From the NCBI GenBank assembly GCA_045564915.1, contig JBJLGL010000009.1, positions 124,001-188,000 of the forward strand: a stretch of DNA of 64,000 nt, given 5' to 3'. Made by a program: the position numbers and the translations under genes. Under the pieces are notes generated by a model. That model was not told where the DNA came from and ran no database searches. It was given only the letters and a program-made list of their open reading frames with translations. This document shows positions 8,270 through 17,152 of the stretch, piece by piece. This DNA is from JAQWRV01 sp045564915. Lineage in GTDB: Bacteria > Pseudomonadota > Alphaproteobacteria > Rhodospirillales > Rhodospirillaceae. The number at the start of each line of letters is the position of its first letter. The stretch's first letter is position 1.

Positions 8270-10219
8270 TTACTTGACTATTTTCAAACGAGTCATTGGC
8301 GAAGATGTTTCGGCGTGTTCTGAGACGCTCGCAGATATCTTAGGACGGATCATTTCAGGCACAAGGCTGGCGACAATTTTCAATGCCTTAGTTTCATCTT
8401 GCTGACGACAAGCTACTGCAAGTTTATCCAACTGGGCTGTAATTGCATCGAGTGTTGCCGTGCGCGGGGTAGCAATGAGAATTCCATCCATGCCTGTGCC
8501 GACTGGTGGTTCTTGGCCGTGAAACAGTTCCTCATATAGCTTCTCACCAGGCCGCAGACCCGTGATTTCGATATTAATATCCTCATCAGGTATTTTGCCC
8601 GCAAGCCGGATAACTTGCCGGGCGAGGTCGATTATCTTAACGGGTGAACCCATGTCTAGCACATAGATGGCACCCTCATCATTTCGGCTAGGGCCCAAAG
8701 CTGCAGCCTGCAAAACTAACTCAACTGCTTCCCCAACGGTCATAAAAAACCGCTCTATATCAGGATGGGTCACTGTCAACGGACCACCTTCAGAAATCTG
8801 CTTTTGAAATAGAGGCACGACGGAGCCTGCTGAACCTAAGACATTACCAAAGCGGACGGTTATAAAGCGAGTGCTAGGGTGGGCTACATCAACGGCTTGG
8901 CAGTAGATCTCCGCAAGTCTTTTCCCAGCTCCCATGACATTAGCCGGGTTGACTGCCTTGTCAGAGGAAATGAGTACCATTTCAGGAACACCCTGGGCCA
9001 GGCATGCATCTGCAATAACTCGTGTTCCTAAGGCATTGGTGGCAAGGCCTTCTATTGGATTACATTCAACCATTGGCACATGTTTTAAAGCCGCAGCGTG
9101 AAAAACAATGTCAGGCTTTTCCGCTTCAAACACATTTTGTATGCGCGCGTAGTCGCGGACATCAGCAAGTACAGGCCGGGCCTTGAGGCCAGGCCAACGC
9201 TCATGCACTTCGCGTTCAATTCCGTAAAGATTAAACTCGCCCTGGTCTAGGAGACACAGACTATCTGGGTCGCCAGTTGCTATTTGGCGCACCAACTCGG
9301 AACCAATTGACCCTCCCGCGCCAGTAACCAATACGCGCCTTCCTTTGATCATAAGATGCATAGCATCACGATTCAAAGATTTGGGTGGGCGACCCAGCAA
9401 ATCTTCCAGCTGGATGGGTTGTGGAGAGAATTCAGCTTCATTGTAGGCCCGCACGTCAGCAGCGGGTGGTAACCGAGACAGAATACAGCCAGTAGACTGA
9501 GCTATCTTCAGCAGTTCTCTAACAGTATCTGCTTTAGTTTGCTGCCGGGCTAGCACCAAACGTTTTGGTTTAAACCCACGCGCAGTTAGGCCAATAATTA
9601 TAGACTCAACCTCGTTTTCGAGGCCCAGCACTTCAATTCCATGAATGATCTGGCCCACCCGACCGGGAATAGCCGTGACCAATCCAACAACCCTGAATGA
9701 GCTTTCGTGTTCTTGCTGAGTAGCCCGAATAAAATGTGCAGCTTCATCGCCAGAACCGACTAGCAATATAGGTTCTTTAGATGAATCAGCGTTGCCGAGA
9801 AATCCAAACCTCTTGTCTTTAATAAACCTACACGCTAGGCGAGGCGCTGAAAGAAAAGCTGCCAGTACGAACCAGCTAATTATCGGCACTGAGCGGGGCA
9901 CAGCGTCTAGCCTAGTGACGAGAAACATCAAGGGTAAGAACAACAGCGCCACAGCAGTCGCTGAACGCAAAATATTTACTCCATCCGCGAAGGAGACATA
10001 AGCCCAGACGTGCCTATATAACCCAGTGAACAAGTAGACAAAGAATGCCAGCGCTGCATAGATAACGGCTTGCTCAACAACTGTTTCGAATTGCTCAAAG
10101 GTTGCCAGGCCAATGCGTAAGAAAAATGCTGTCGCTACAGCAAAGAACGCCATTGCCGTATCGTGCAATAATACAAGCAAATTGCGCGGCTGGGTGAAGA
10201 GGCTGCTGACGGATTTCAA
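8270..10219 (-). CDS. membrane-bound CapD/WbpM/PglF-type nucleotide-sugar 4,6-dehydratase
   Basis: A 649-residue protein. Four membrane helices lie at about residues 14-36, 47-66, 84-102 and 110-127. A Rossmann-like CoA-binding region follows (LLVGSGDEA, about 152-160), then an extended SDR catalytic domain with TGAGGSIG (299-306), SSDKAVNP (418-425) and MGAGKR (429-434). As in WbpM/PglF/CapD, the usual catalytic Tyr of the YxxxK motif is replaced by Met (Met429, Lys433). These enzymes convert UDP-GlcNAc to its 4-keto-6-deoxy form, the entry to QuiNAc, FucNAc, bacillosamine and legionaminic-type sugars. It is the last gene of the leftward nonulosonate operon, 81 bases after the SDR gene. It could serve this locus or general O-antigen synthesis. 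Confidence 0.9.
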   Translation of the reverse strand: MKSVSSLFTQPRNLLVLLHDTAMAFFAVATAFFLRIGLATFEQFETVVEQAVIYAALAFFVYLFTGLYRHVWAYVSFADGVNILRSATAVALLFLPLMFLVTRLDAVPRSVPIISWFVLAAFLSAPRLACRFIKDKRFGFLGNADSSKEPILLVGSGDEAAHFIRATQQEHESSFRVVGLVTAIPGRVGQIIHGIEVLGLENEVESIIIGLTARGFKPKRLVLARQQTKADTVRELLKIAQSTGCILSRLPPAADVRAYNEAEFSPQPIQLEDLLGRPPKSLNRDAMHLMIKGRRVLVTGAGGSIGSELVRQIATGDPDSLCLLDQGEFNLYGIEREVHERWPGLKARPVLADVRDYARIQNVFEAEKPDIVFHAAALKHVPMVECNPIEGLATNALGTRVIADACLAQGVPEMVLISSDKAVNPANVMGAGKRLAEIYCQAVDVAHPSTRFITVRFGNVLGSAGSVVPLFQKQISEGGPLTVTHPDIERFFMTVGEAVELVLQAAALGPSRNDEGAIYVLDMGSPVKIIDLARQVIRLAGKIPDEDINIEITGLRPGEKLYEELFHGQEPPVGTGMDGILIATPRTATLDAITAQLDKLAVACRQQDETKALKIVASLVPEMIRPKISASVSEHAETSSPMTRLKIVK

Positions 10220-10300
10220 CGTATCACTCTGATAATTCGACTGAATTAGTATGAGATTAACTCAAAAATTGCTAAATCACCATCTTAGGGTTGTTGGATC

Positions 10301-11101
10301 TCACCAGGCTGACCATCCACCATCCACCATCAAGCAATGTCCGGTTACATAAGCAGACGCATCGGATGCAAGGAAGGAGGCTGCGCCCTTGACATCTTCT
10401 TCGGAGGCCATGCGCCCTAGCGGGGTGCGGGATTCATATGCCACCTTAAATCTCTCGGCAGTGTGGCGCTCGATTCCGCCAGGAACGATAGCGTTGACTC
10501 TAACATCAGGTGCCAGAGACGTAGCGAGCCAGCGAGTCATCGTTAGGAGCCCACCCTTTGAGGCCGAGTAGGCTGCTGGGGTTCCTGGCACATCCGTCGT
10601 ATCATATAGCGACCAGTCTGGGCCAAGGACACCATAGATTGAACCAATATGTATTATGCTACCGCGACCGGACAATTTTATATAAGGAATGGCCGCCTGG
10701 GTTAGGGCAAAAGGTGCCGTGAGATTGATCTCGAGGGCTTGACGCCACGTTTCTAGGCTCTGCGATTCTATCGGCGTGGTCCAGCCGGGCAAGTCGTCTG
10801 TCCCGACAAAGGCGGCGCAATGCACAATGATGTCTAGACCACCAATAGCATCAACGACTGCTTTAGGGGCGGCTCTTACCGCAGCTTCATTCGATAAGTC
10901 GAGCTGAAGCGCAAAGTGGGACCCGCCGTCTACGTCAGGAAGAGCCGCACCAGCAGATGTTGGATTGTCCCGGTCCAAAAGAGCTATACGAGCACCGCAT
11001 TCTGCCAAGGCGGCGCCTATAGCCCGGCCAAGATTGCCCGCCCCACCCGTTACCAACGCTACGCGCCCTGAAAGGTCAAATAGTGAGGAAACAGAACGCA
11101 T
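10301..11101 (-). CDS. short-chain dehydrogenase/reductase (PtmA-like by context)
   Basis: A 266-residue classical SDR. The cofactor loop TGGAGNLG is at about residues 18-25, an NAG-like HCAAF segment at about 92, the catalytic Ser in IHIGSIYG, and YSASK (about 178-182). The C-terminus GHCLMVDGGWSAW is typical of the family. Its ATG overlaps the stop of the upstream nucleotidyltransferase gene by one base (TAATG), so the two are translationally coupled. In Campylobacter an SDR (PtmA) and a CBS-nucleotidyltransferase (PtmE) together feed GDP-sugars to legionaminic acid synthesis; the same pairing is seen here. SDR identity is certain; the substrate is inferred from neighbours. Confidence 0.85.
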   Translation of the reverse strand: MRSVSSLFDLSGRVALVTGGAGNLGRAIGAALAECGARIALLDRDNPTSAGAALPDVDGGSHFALQLDLSNEAAVRAAPKAVVDAIGGLDIIVHCAAFVGTDDLPGWTTPIESQSLETWRQALEINLTAPFALTQAAIPYIKLSGRGSIIHIGSIYGVLGPDWSLYDTTDVPGTPAAYSASKGGLLTMTRWLATSLAPDVRVNAIVPGGIERHTAERFKVAYESRTPLGRMASEEDVKGAASFLASDASAYVTGHCLMVDGGWSAW

Positions 11102-12195
11102 TATGAGTTTTCCTTTTCAACTGACGATTCGTTTTTTGTCACTGATTCGGGAAATAGATCAGCAAAATCCCGCTTGGCCTGATCAAGATCATCAAGACGT
11201 CCGATGTCCATCCAATACTCCCTCAGAGGAAACACACTAGGCCGCCTGCCATCGTTAAGTAATTGCTGAAAAAGATCCGTCATATCCATGGCCTTGCCAG
11301 CCGGAATAGCATCCAAGACATCCGGATCTATGACATAAATACCAGCATTCACGAAGAACGCATGTTCAGGCTTTTCCGCGATTGAGAGCAACTTAGTAAC
11401 ATCTGCTTCAACTACTCCAAATGGTACAGTAAAGCGATATTGGTGAACGGTCATAGTTGCTTGTGCAGCATGGTTTTTGTGATATTTCAGAAGTTGATGA
11501 AAGTTAATATTTGTCAAAACATCTCCGTTCATCACAATTAACGGTAAGTCCGGTCGGTCCGGCAATAAAGATAATGCTCCGCCGGTACCCAACGCCTCAT
11601 CCTCATGAAGATAGGAAATGTCAGCGCCAAACGCGCTGCCGTCACCAAAGTAAGCTTGAATGAGATCAGCCTTATAATTTACCGATAGATAAAATTGGTT
11701 GAAACCTTGCTCGACAAAACGCTCAATAATGTTTTGTAGGATGGGCCTGCCGCCCACCTCAAGTAATGGCTTAGGAAGAGTTTCTGTTAACGGCTGCAGC
11801 CGCGTCCCGCGCCCGCCAGCCATTAAAACTACAGGGTTAGCACCCTCCCCTTTTGTCTCAAAGTCTCGGAGCACTTTGAGGTCTGTAATGTGTCCATTAG
11901 CATCAACTAGCGGCAAATGGCCAATTGCATGATAACGCATAAGCTGGGCAGCTTTCGGCGGCGGCGTTTCTGAAGGTGCTGTTATGGGTGTGCGATTCAT
12001 TACCTCCTCAACACTATCGGTCAGCTGTACACCCGCGAGGATGCCACGGCGGATGTCACCATCCGTGACAGTACCACATAGAACATTGTTATTATGAACT
12101 AACCCGATGGGCACACCATGGGTGTCAATAATCTTGAGCACCTCAAGAATAGTAGTTTCGAGTACTACCATATTGTCGCTTAGATTTCGAGACAT
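11101..12195 (-). CDS. CBS-domain sugar-1-phosphate nucleotidyltransferase (PtmE-like)
   Basis: Two tandem CBS domains (about residues 8-115) precede a nucleotidyltransferase domain with AGGRGTRLQPLT (126-137), a PKPLLEVGGRPIL block and GDVLTN. This fusion is the architecture of the PtmE guanylyltransferase, which makes GDP-GlcN(Ac) for legionaminic acid in Campylobacter; similar proteins occur in other surface-sugar loci. The frame is open further upstream to a TTG at 12255 inside neuD. I chose the ATG at 12195 because it follows the neuD stop by 16 bases and has a weak AAGG upstream. That gives 364 residues. Its stop shares a base with the SDR start. The CBS domains suggest allosteric control by an adenine nucleotide or similar ligand. 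Confidence 0.88.
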   Translation of the reverse strand: MSRNLSDNMVVLETTILEVLKIIDTHGVPIGLVHNNNVLCGTVTDGDIRRGILAGVQLTDSVEEVMNRTPITAPSETPPPKAAQLMRYHAIGHLPLVDANGHITDLKVLRDFETKGEGANPVVLMAGGRGTRLQPLTETLPKPLLEVGGRPILQNIIERFVEQGFNQFYLSVNYKADLIQAYFGDGSAFGADISYLHEDEALGTGGALSLLPDRPDLPLIVMNGDVLTNINFHQLLKYHKNHAAQATMTVHQYRFTVPFGVVEADVTKLLSIAEKPEHAFFVNAGIYVIDPDVLDAIPAGKAMDMTDLFQQLLNDGRRPSVFPLREYWMDIGRLDDLDQAKRDFADLFPESVTKNESSVEKENS

Positions 12196-12211
12196 CAACG
12201 CTGCCTTACGA

Positions 12212-12886
12212 TTAGTGAGACGCAGACTGGAGAACTGGATGCGCTGGATTGCCAACCACAGTCAGCCCGGGTTCAACATCATCAGTTACAACAGACCCAG
12301 CGCCGATAACTGCTCCGTCACCAATACTTATTCCTGGCAATAAAACCGCGCGCGCACCAATGTGACATTCTTCTCCAACGCAAACGCCGCCGCAAAGAAC
12401 TGCCCAGGGCGCAATATGGCTGTGAGGACCAATAATACAATCGTGATCAATACTCGCACCAGTATTCAAAATACTATTAGCACCTATGCAGCTGCCGGGG
12501 TGAATGATGGCGCGGGTTAAAGCATGGCACCCTTCTTCTACCTTACTATTAAGGGAGAGCGACGCGTCCGCACTGACTACCGATTCAAATTGAAAGCCCC
12601 TAAGCTTGAACCTCTCAAACAATTCGCGTCGAGCTCCGAGGTTAGACTTGCCGTTACCTGGTCTATTTCCTAGGGCATTCACCAGAACCACTCCAGAATT
12701 ATCAAGGCCAAGAATTACTTCTTCGCCGCCAATCACAGGCACATCAAGCACGGATGAACCATACAATTCTGGATTAATGTCAATAAGCCCCTTCGGTTTG
12801 CGGCCATTCGCTGTCAATATATCAATAGCAACCTGGGCATGTCCGCCAGCACATAAAACATAGATATCAGGTTGCTTGATTGTCAT
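12212..12886 (-). CDS. neuD: NeuD/LegH/PglD-type sugar O/N-acyltransferase
   Basis: A 224-residue protein with a short N-terminal Rossmann-like domain (CAGGHAQVAIDIL, about 12-24) and a C-terminal left-handed beta-helix of hexapeptide repeats (HPGSCIGANSILNTG onward to GAGSVVTDDV). This is the PglD/NeuD/LegH fold, which uses acetyl-CoA to acetylate an amino or hydroxyl group of a nucleotide sugar or sialic acid. The start ATG overlaps the neuB stop (ATGA), so the genes are coupled. In a sialate pathway it would be NeuD (O-acetyltransferase or accessory); in a legionaminate pathway it would be LegH (4-N-acetylation). Sequence alone does not separate these. Confidence 0.85.
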   Translation of the reverse strand: MTIKQPDIYVLCAGGHAQVAIDILTANGRKPKGLIDINPELYGSSVLDVPVIGGEEVILGLDNSGVVLVNALGNRPGNGKSNLGARRELFERFKLRGFQFESVVSADASLSLNSKVEEGCHALTRAIIHPGSCIGANSILNTGASIDHDCIIGPHSHIAPWAVLCGGVCVGEECHIGARAVLLPGISIGDGAVIGAGSVVTDDVEPGLTVVGNPAHPVLQSASH

Positions 12887-13977
12887 TGCGGATCAATCAG
12901 TTCATCGCGCACGTAGGCGCGTGCGGCTGGTTTCCCAAGGTAAGACCAATAACTTATTGGTGATATCCCAGTCCCAGGTCTCTTAACGCCAAGGTTGTCA
13001 GCCGTGAATGGCACACCAAGAGCAATATCCATTAGAGCTACCAAACTTTTCCTTGCCACTGCGGCGGTCTGACGTTCTGCCGGCCTGGGCTCTTTTACGC
13101 CGTTGCCTAACGCCACTTCGACGGTCCGAATTGACTCAATCATTGCCGTGAGTTCATCTGGCTCAAGAGATGTAGTGTGATCAGGCCCTTCCAAGCCACG
13201 ATCAAGAGTAAAGTGTTTCTCGATAACCACGGCACCTTGAGCCACAGCGGCAGTTGGTACAGCAATGCCCCGACTATGGTCAGAAAGACCCACAGGCAAT
13301 GCAAACTTTGCACGAAGCGTCTCCATAGCCTTTAGATTAATGCTCTCCGCCGCAGCGGGATAGTCAGACGTGCAATGTAATAGCGTCACATTAGACTTCA
13401 GTAACCGCTGCCCGTGGGTGCTCGCGTATGCAGCAACAAACGCTGCCAGTGACTCTGGGGCGCCATTGCTTTGTGTGTAGCCATAGGCCAGAACCCCAAG
13501 GGCAGTTTTAATCTCTTCCAGTGTCGCCATACCAGTTGATAGGATTGCGGGTTTTCCAGTGCGGGCCAGGTGAAGCAGCAGGGGAGCGTTAGTGAGTTCA
13601 CCCGACCCAATCTTCAGCCTTTTTACGCCAATGTCGGCGGCTAGGAACGATGCACTTTGCTCATCAAACGGTGTGGACATAAACTCAATGCCATTTTCGT
13701 CGCATGTCTTAACCAGTTTGTAATGGTCATTGTCAGACAACTCCAAAGCCTTGAGCATAGCAACCTGACCACCATCCCTACCTGTATTGCGGCTTTGGTA
13801 TTCGGCCTTAGGTGCGCTTGTAGATGCTATGCTTTCCGCCTTAAATGTTTGAAATTTCACGGCATCCGCCCCCGCCACTGCCGCAATGCGAACAAGTTCA
13901 CATGCCAGGTCCAAGCTGCCATTGTGATTAACGCCGGCCTCAGCAATTACGAAAGTATGTGGTGACTGGTTTGACAC
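12883..13977 (-). CDS. neuB: nonulosonic acid synthase (NeuB/LegI type)
   Basis: A 364-residue protein that condenses phosphoenolpyruvate with an N-acyl-mannosamine-type sugar to a nine-carbon ulosonic acid. The NeuB TIM barrel starts with IAEAGVNHNGS (about 11-21), then KFQTFKAES, MSTPFDEQS, KIGSGE, ILSTGMA and GLSDHSRGIAVP, with EKHFTLDR near the metal site. A C-terminal SAF (antifreeze-like) domain begins at about 305. The EAGVNHNG form is common in LegI-type as well as sialate synthases. The start is GTG at 13977. No Shine-Dalgarno precedes it; the transcript instead carries ACCTCCTT just upstream, which resembles anti-SD sequence. First gene of the leftward operon, divergent from neuA across 112 bases. 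Confidence 0.93.
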   Translation of the reverse strand: MSNQSPHTFVIAEAGVNHNGSLDLACELVRIAAVAGADAVKFQTFKAESIASTSAPKAEYQSRNTGRDGGQVAMLKALELSDNDHYKLVKTCDENGIEFMSTPFDEQSASFLAADIGVKRLKIGSGELTNAPLLLHLARTGKPAILSTGMATLEEIKTALGVLAYGYTQSNGAPESLAAFVAAYASTHGQRLLKSNVTLLHCTSDYPAAAESINLKAMETLRAKFALPVGLSDHSRGIAVPTAAVAQGAVVIEKHFTLDRGLEGPDHTTSLEPDELTAMIESIRTVEVALGNGVKEPRPAERQTAAVARKSLVALMDIALGVPFTADNLGVKRPGTGISPISYWSYLGKPAARAYVRDELIDPQ

Positions 13978-14089
13978 AAAATAAGGAGGTAGACCACGGC
14001 GGCAATACGTGCAACGGAAAGATGGTTTGTTACAGCCTCAGCCTCCGCTATGATATGGTGTCCAACTAATTGAAGAGATTGAGATTTCT

Positions 14090-14869
14090 GTGTCCAAAGC
14101 CCTTAGAATTTTGTTCCTGATAGCCGCCCGTGGCGGCTCCAAAGGCGTGCGGGGAAAGAATCTCAAGTCTATCGCCGGTTTGTCCTTACTAGGCTACAAA
14201 GCTCGCTCCGCCCAATCCTGTTCTAATTGTTCAAGACTGATTCTTTCTACGGATTCAGAGGAAATTCGGGCTGAGGGCCAGCGCCTTGGTGTTGAAGTTC
14301 CATTTATCAGGCCTGCAGAGTTGGCCACAGATGACGCGCCATCAGACGGTGTTGTATCCCATGCCATGGAATGGGTAGAGGCAGACGAAGGAAGATCGTA
14401 CGATGCGGTGATGCTGCTCGAGCCTTCTTCACCCTTCGCAACAGCAGAACATTATGATGAGGCGATCAGATTGTTCAAACGCAATTCGGCTGACCTAGTG
14501 GTAGGTTTGCGGAACACAGAGACCTATTCTCTGTTCACAGGTAGACTAGGGGCTAACGGATCTATTGCCTCGATTGTGGAAAAGATGTCATCCGAAACCG
14601 CGCTACGTCGTCAAGACCAGCCCATTGAAGTGACAATGAACGGTGCTTTTTATCTGGTTGGTTGGAATGCCTTTCGGCGTTCAGGTAAAATATATGGCGA
14701 TCCATCTCGATGCTTCGGTGTCATGATGGACTGGTGGCATTCAATAGAGATTGAAACGCCCGCCAACTTGGCTATGGCCGAGTTCGCCGTAGCTCAAGGT
14801 TACTTAGATGTTTCATTGTGGTCTGATACTTCAGAAAAAAATATCCCTCCACGGAATGCTCATCCATGA
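14090..14869 (+). CDS. neuA: CMP-nonulosonate (acylneuraminate) cytidylyltransferase
   Basis: A 259-residue protein of the CMP-NeuNAc/CMP-legionaminate/CMP-Kdo synthetase superfamily. The hallmark AARGGSKGVRGKN sits at residues 12-24, followed by STDSEEI (54-60) and LLEPSSPF (about 108-115, for the LQPTSP motif). It activates the nonulosonic acid as its CMP derivative, ready for a glycosyltransferase. The start is a GTG, with only a weak purine-rich stretch (GAAGAG) upstream. Its stop overlaps the neuC start (ATGA). First gene of the rightward operon, divergent from neuB. The match to NeuA/LegF-type enzymes is clear; sialate versus legionaminate specificity is not. Confidence 0.92.
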   Translation: MSKALRILFLIAARGGSKGVRGKNLKSIAGLSLLGYKARSAQSCSNCSRLILSTDSEEIRAEGQRLGVEVPFIRPAELATDDAPSDGVVSHAMEWVEADEGRSYDAVMLLEPSSPFATAEHYDEAIRLFKRNSADLVVGLRNTETYSLFTGRLGANGSIASIVEKMSSETALRRQDQPIEVTMNGAFYLVGWNAFRRSGKIYGDPSRCFGVMMDWWHSIEIETPANLAMAEFAVAQGYLDVSLWSDTSEKNIPPRNAHP

Positions 14870-16032
14870 GTCGGCGTATTTGTTTTATCACCGGTTCACG
14901 TGCGGACTATGGACACCTTGCTTCGGTGGTTGCTGCAACTCAGGCTCATCCTGACCTAACCGTGCAAATTATTGCAACGGGCCAGCACCTGGATAAGCGT
15001 TTTGGCGATACCTGGATGGCAGTTATCAACGATGGCTTCACTATCGATGACAAGGTGAGTCTAGACCTTAGCGACGATAGCCCTTTAGCAACTGCACAGG
15101 CGGTAGGCCGTGGCGTGAGTGCGCTTGCTCAAAGCTTAGAACGGCTGCAGCCTGATATTGTTGTGGTCTTGGGCGACCGCTTTGAGATTTTTGCTGCCGC
15201 TCAGGCAGCTTTGATCCTCAACATTCCCCTAGCACACATACACGGTGGAGAAGCCACAGAGGCGGCAATGGACGATGCCCTTCGTCACGCTATCACAAAA
15301 ATGGCGCGGCTGCATTTTTGTGCCGCAGCCCCTTATGCAGAGCGCGTCAAACAGATGGGGGAAAATCCGGAGCATGTGTATATAGTCGGCGCACCGGGGC
15401 TAGATGCTATTGAGGCGTTAGATTACATAAACCGTCCAGACTTAGCGTGCGAGCTTAGTCTTGATCTCACTGAAAAGTTTTTTGTAATTACCTACCACCC
15501 GGTCACACTAAAGCTCAAGACTAGCTCACTAGCAGTAGCCGCCTTGGTAGAGGCCTTAGGGCATTTTGACAAAACCTGCATGCTATTCACAGGCGTCAAC
15601 TCGGACCCTGGCAATCGGGCTGTCAACGAAACACTCACAGCTTTTGTAAAGAATGACCCTACCAGACGGACTATGTTTGCCTCGCTGGGACAAAGGCGCT
15701 ACCTCAGCGCCCTTCGCGAAGCTGACATCGTAATCGGCAACTCTTCATCCGGTCTTATTGAAGCGCCTGCATTTGGCATCCCAACAGTAAACATTGGTGA
15801 CCGGCAGAAAGGCCGATTGCGCGGAGGCTCTGTAATTGATTGTACAGATTCTGCTGATGATATTCGCGATGCAATAGAACGTGCCCTGGACCCCAAATTT
15901 CACCAGCGCACCAAGGCAATGGAGCCTCCCTATGGCCGCAGTGGCGCTGCTGAGAAAATTGCGACTATCTTATCCAGAGTCGATGTCACGCAATTGAGCA
16001 CTAAGCCCTTCCACGACATAATAGCGCTATGA
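14866..16032 (+). CDS. neuC: UDP-GlcNAc 2-epimerase, hydrolysing (NeuC/LegG type)
   Basis: A 388-residue protein of the UDP-GlcNAc 2-epimerase fold (GT-B-like). RRICFITGSRADYGHL is at the N-terminus, VLGDRFE at about 103-109, HIHGGEATEAAMDD (124-137) supplies active-site residues, and IGNSSSGLIEAPAFG (about 290) binds the nucleotide diphosphate. NeuC-type members hydrolyse UDP while inverting C2 to give ManNAc; LegG does the same on the 2,4-diacetamido-trideoxy sugar. Its ATG overlaps the neuA stop. The next gene (gmd) follows after 31 bases. Together with NeuB and NeuA it completes a core nonulosonate pathway. Confidence 0.92.
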   Translation: MSRRICFITGSRADYGHLASVVAATQAHPDLTVQIIATGQHLDKRFGDTWMAVINDGFTIDDKVSLDLSDDSPLATAQAVGRGVSALAQSLERLQPDIVVVLGDRFEIFAAAQAALILNIPLAHIHGGEATEAAMDDALRHAITKMARLHFCAAAPYAERVKQMGENPEHVYIVGAPGLDAIEALDYINRPDLACELSLDLTEKFFVITYHPVTLKLKTSSLAVAALVEALGHFDKTCMLFTGVNSDPGNRAVNETLTAFVKNDPTRRTMFASLGQRRYLSALREADIVIGNSSSGLIEAPAFGIPTVNIGDRQKGRLRGGSVIDCTDSADDIRDAIERALDPKFHQRTKAMEPPYGRSGAAEKIATILSRVDVTQLSTKPFHDIIAL

Positions 16033-16063
16033 CACAGATTAAGAGCAAAGCGAGTGAACCCTC

Positions 16064-17134
16064 ATGACGGAAAAGGTAGCCCTCGTTACTGGTGCCACTG
16101 GGCAAGATGGCGCCTATCTATCGGAGCTCTTATTGGGGAAGGGCTATACAGTCCATGGCCTAAAGCGCCGCTCCTCCTCTTTCAATACGGGACGAATTGA
16201 CCATTTATACCAGGATTCCCACGATGCTGGTGTGAACTTCTTTTTGCACTACGGCGACCTAACTGATGCAACCAATCTCATACGTCTTGTACAAGAAGTA
16301 CAGCCTGATGAAATATATAACCTTGCCGCACAGAGCCACGTACAAGTTTCGTTTGAAACGCCAGAATATACCGCAAATTCTGACGCAATGGGCACGTTGA
16401 GGTTGCTGGAAGCAATTCGTATTCTTAGCTTGGAAAAGAAGACTCGGTTCTACCAGGCTTCAACTTCAGAGTTATACGGTAAGGTTCAAGAGACCCCGCA
16501 AAGAGAAACAACCCCATTTTACCCTCGGTCGCCTTACGGAGTTGCAAAGCTCTACGCTTATTGGATTACTATTAATTATCGCGAGGCATATGGATTCCAT
16601 GCATCCAATGGAATCTTGTTTAACCATGAAAGCCCATTGCGCGGTGAGACCTTCGTCACCCGGAAAATAACCCGTGCCGTAGCTTCCATTGAGCTAGGGT
16701 ACCAAAAAAAATTATACCTTGGAAATCTCGATGCTAAACGTGACTGGGGCCACGCTCGTGACTATGTAGAGGGAATGTGGCGTATTCTTCAGCAGGCGGA
16801 GCCTGACGATTATATTTTGGCAACTGGTAAAACCAATACGGTGCGCTACTTTGTCGAGATGGCTTTTGATCGAGTTGGGCGAAGCATAGAATGGCGCGGC
16901 AAAGGGGTTGATGAAATAGGAATTGATAAGGAATCTGGAGAGGTGCTAGTTGAAATTGATCCACGTTACTTCCGACCAACCGAGGTTGATCTGTTGTTAG
17001 GAGACCCAACTAAAGCGAAAGAAAAGTTAGGCTGGGTGCACACGACAACATTTGAGGATATGGTTGAGGAAATGGTCAGCAGCGACTTAATGGTTATCAA
17101 AGACGAAGTCCGGCGCTTCCAGCCTGACGCCTGA
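16064..17134 (+). CDS. gmd: GDP-mannose 4,6-dehydratase
   Basis: A 356-residue extended SDR that converts GDP-mannose to GDP-4-keto-6-deoxymannose. TGATGQDGAYL (9-19) binds NADP, STSELYG (133-139) and SPYGVAK (about 156-162) hold the catalytic Ser/Thr, Glu, Tyr and Lys, and FNHESPLRGETFVTRKI (about 186-202) is a nearly invariant Gmd block that contacts the substrate and tetramer partner. Length and motifs are standard. fcl begins 18 bases after its stop, so the two form the usual GDP-L-fucose module, here fused into the nonulosonate operon. Confidence 0.97.
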   Translation: MTEKVALVTGATGQDGAYLSELLLGKGYTVHGLKRRSSSFNTGRIDHLYQDSHDAGVNFFLHYGDLTDATNLIRLVQEVQPDEIYNLAAQSHVQVSFETPEYTANSDAMGTLRLLEAIRILSLEKKTRFYQASTSELYGKVQETPQRETTPFYPRSPYGVAKLYAYWITINYREAYGFHASNGILFNHESPLRGETFVTRKITRAVASIELGYQKKLYLGNLDAKRDWGHARDYVEGMWRILQQAEPDDYILATGKTNTVRYFVEMAFDRVGRSIEWRGKGVDEIGIDKESGEVLVEIDPRYFRPTEVDLLLGDPTKAKEKLGWVHTTTFEDMVEEMVSSDLMVIKDEVRRFQPDA

Positions 17135-17152
17135 CCGGACAGATGGCACCCC

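Noticed and set aside
13983..14089. Short plus-strand leader peptide behind the perfect AAGGAGGT near neuB
   Set aside because: The nearest start codons are 18 or more bases away and give only about 15 codons; no attenuator structure seen.
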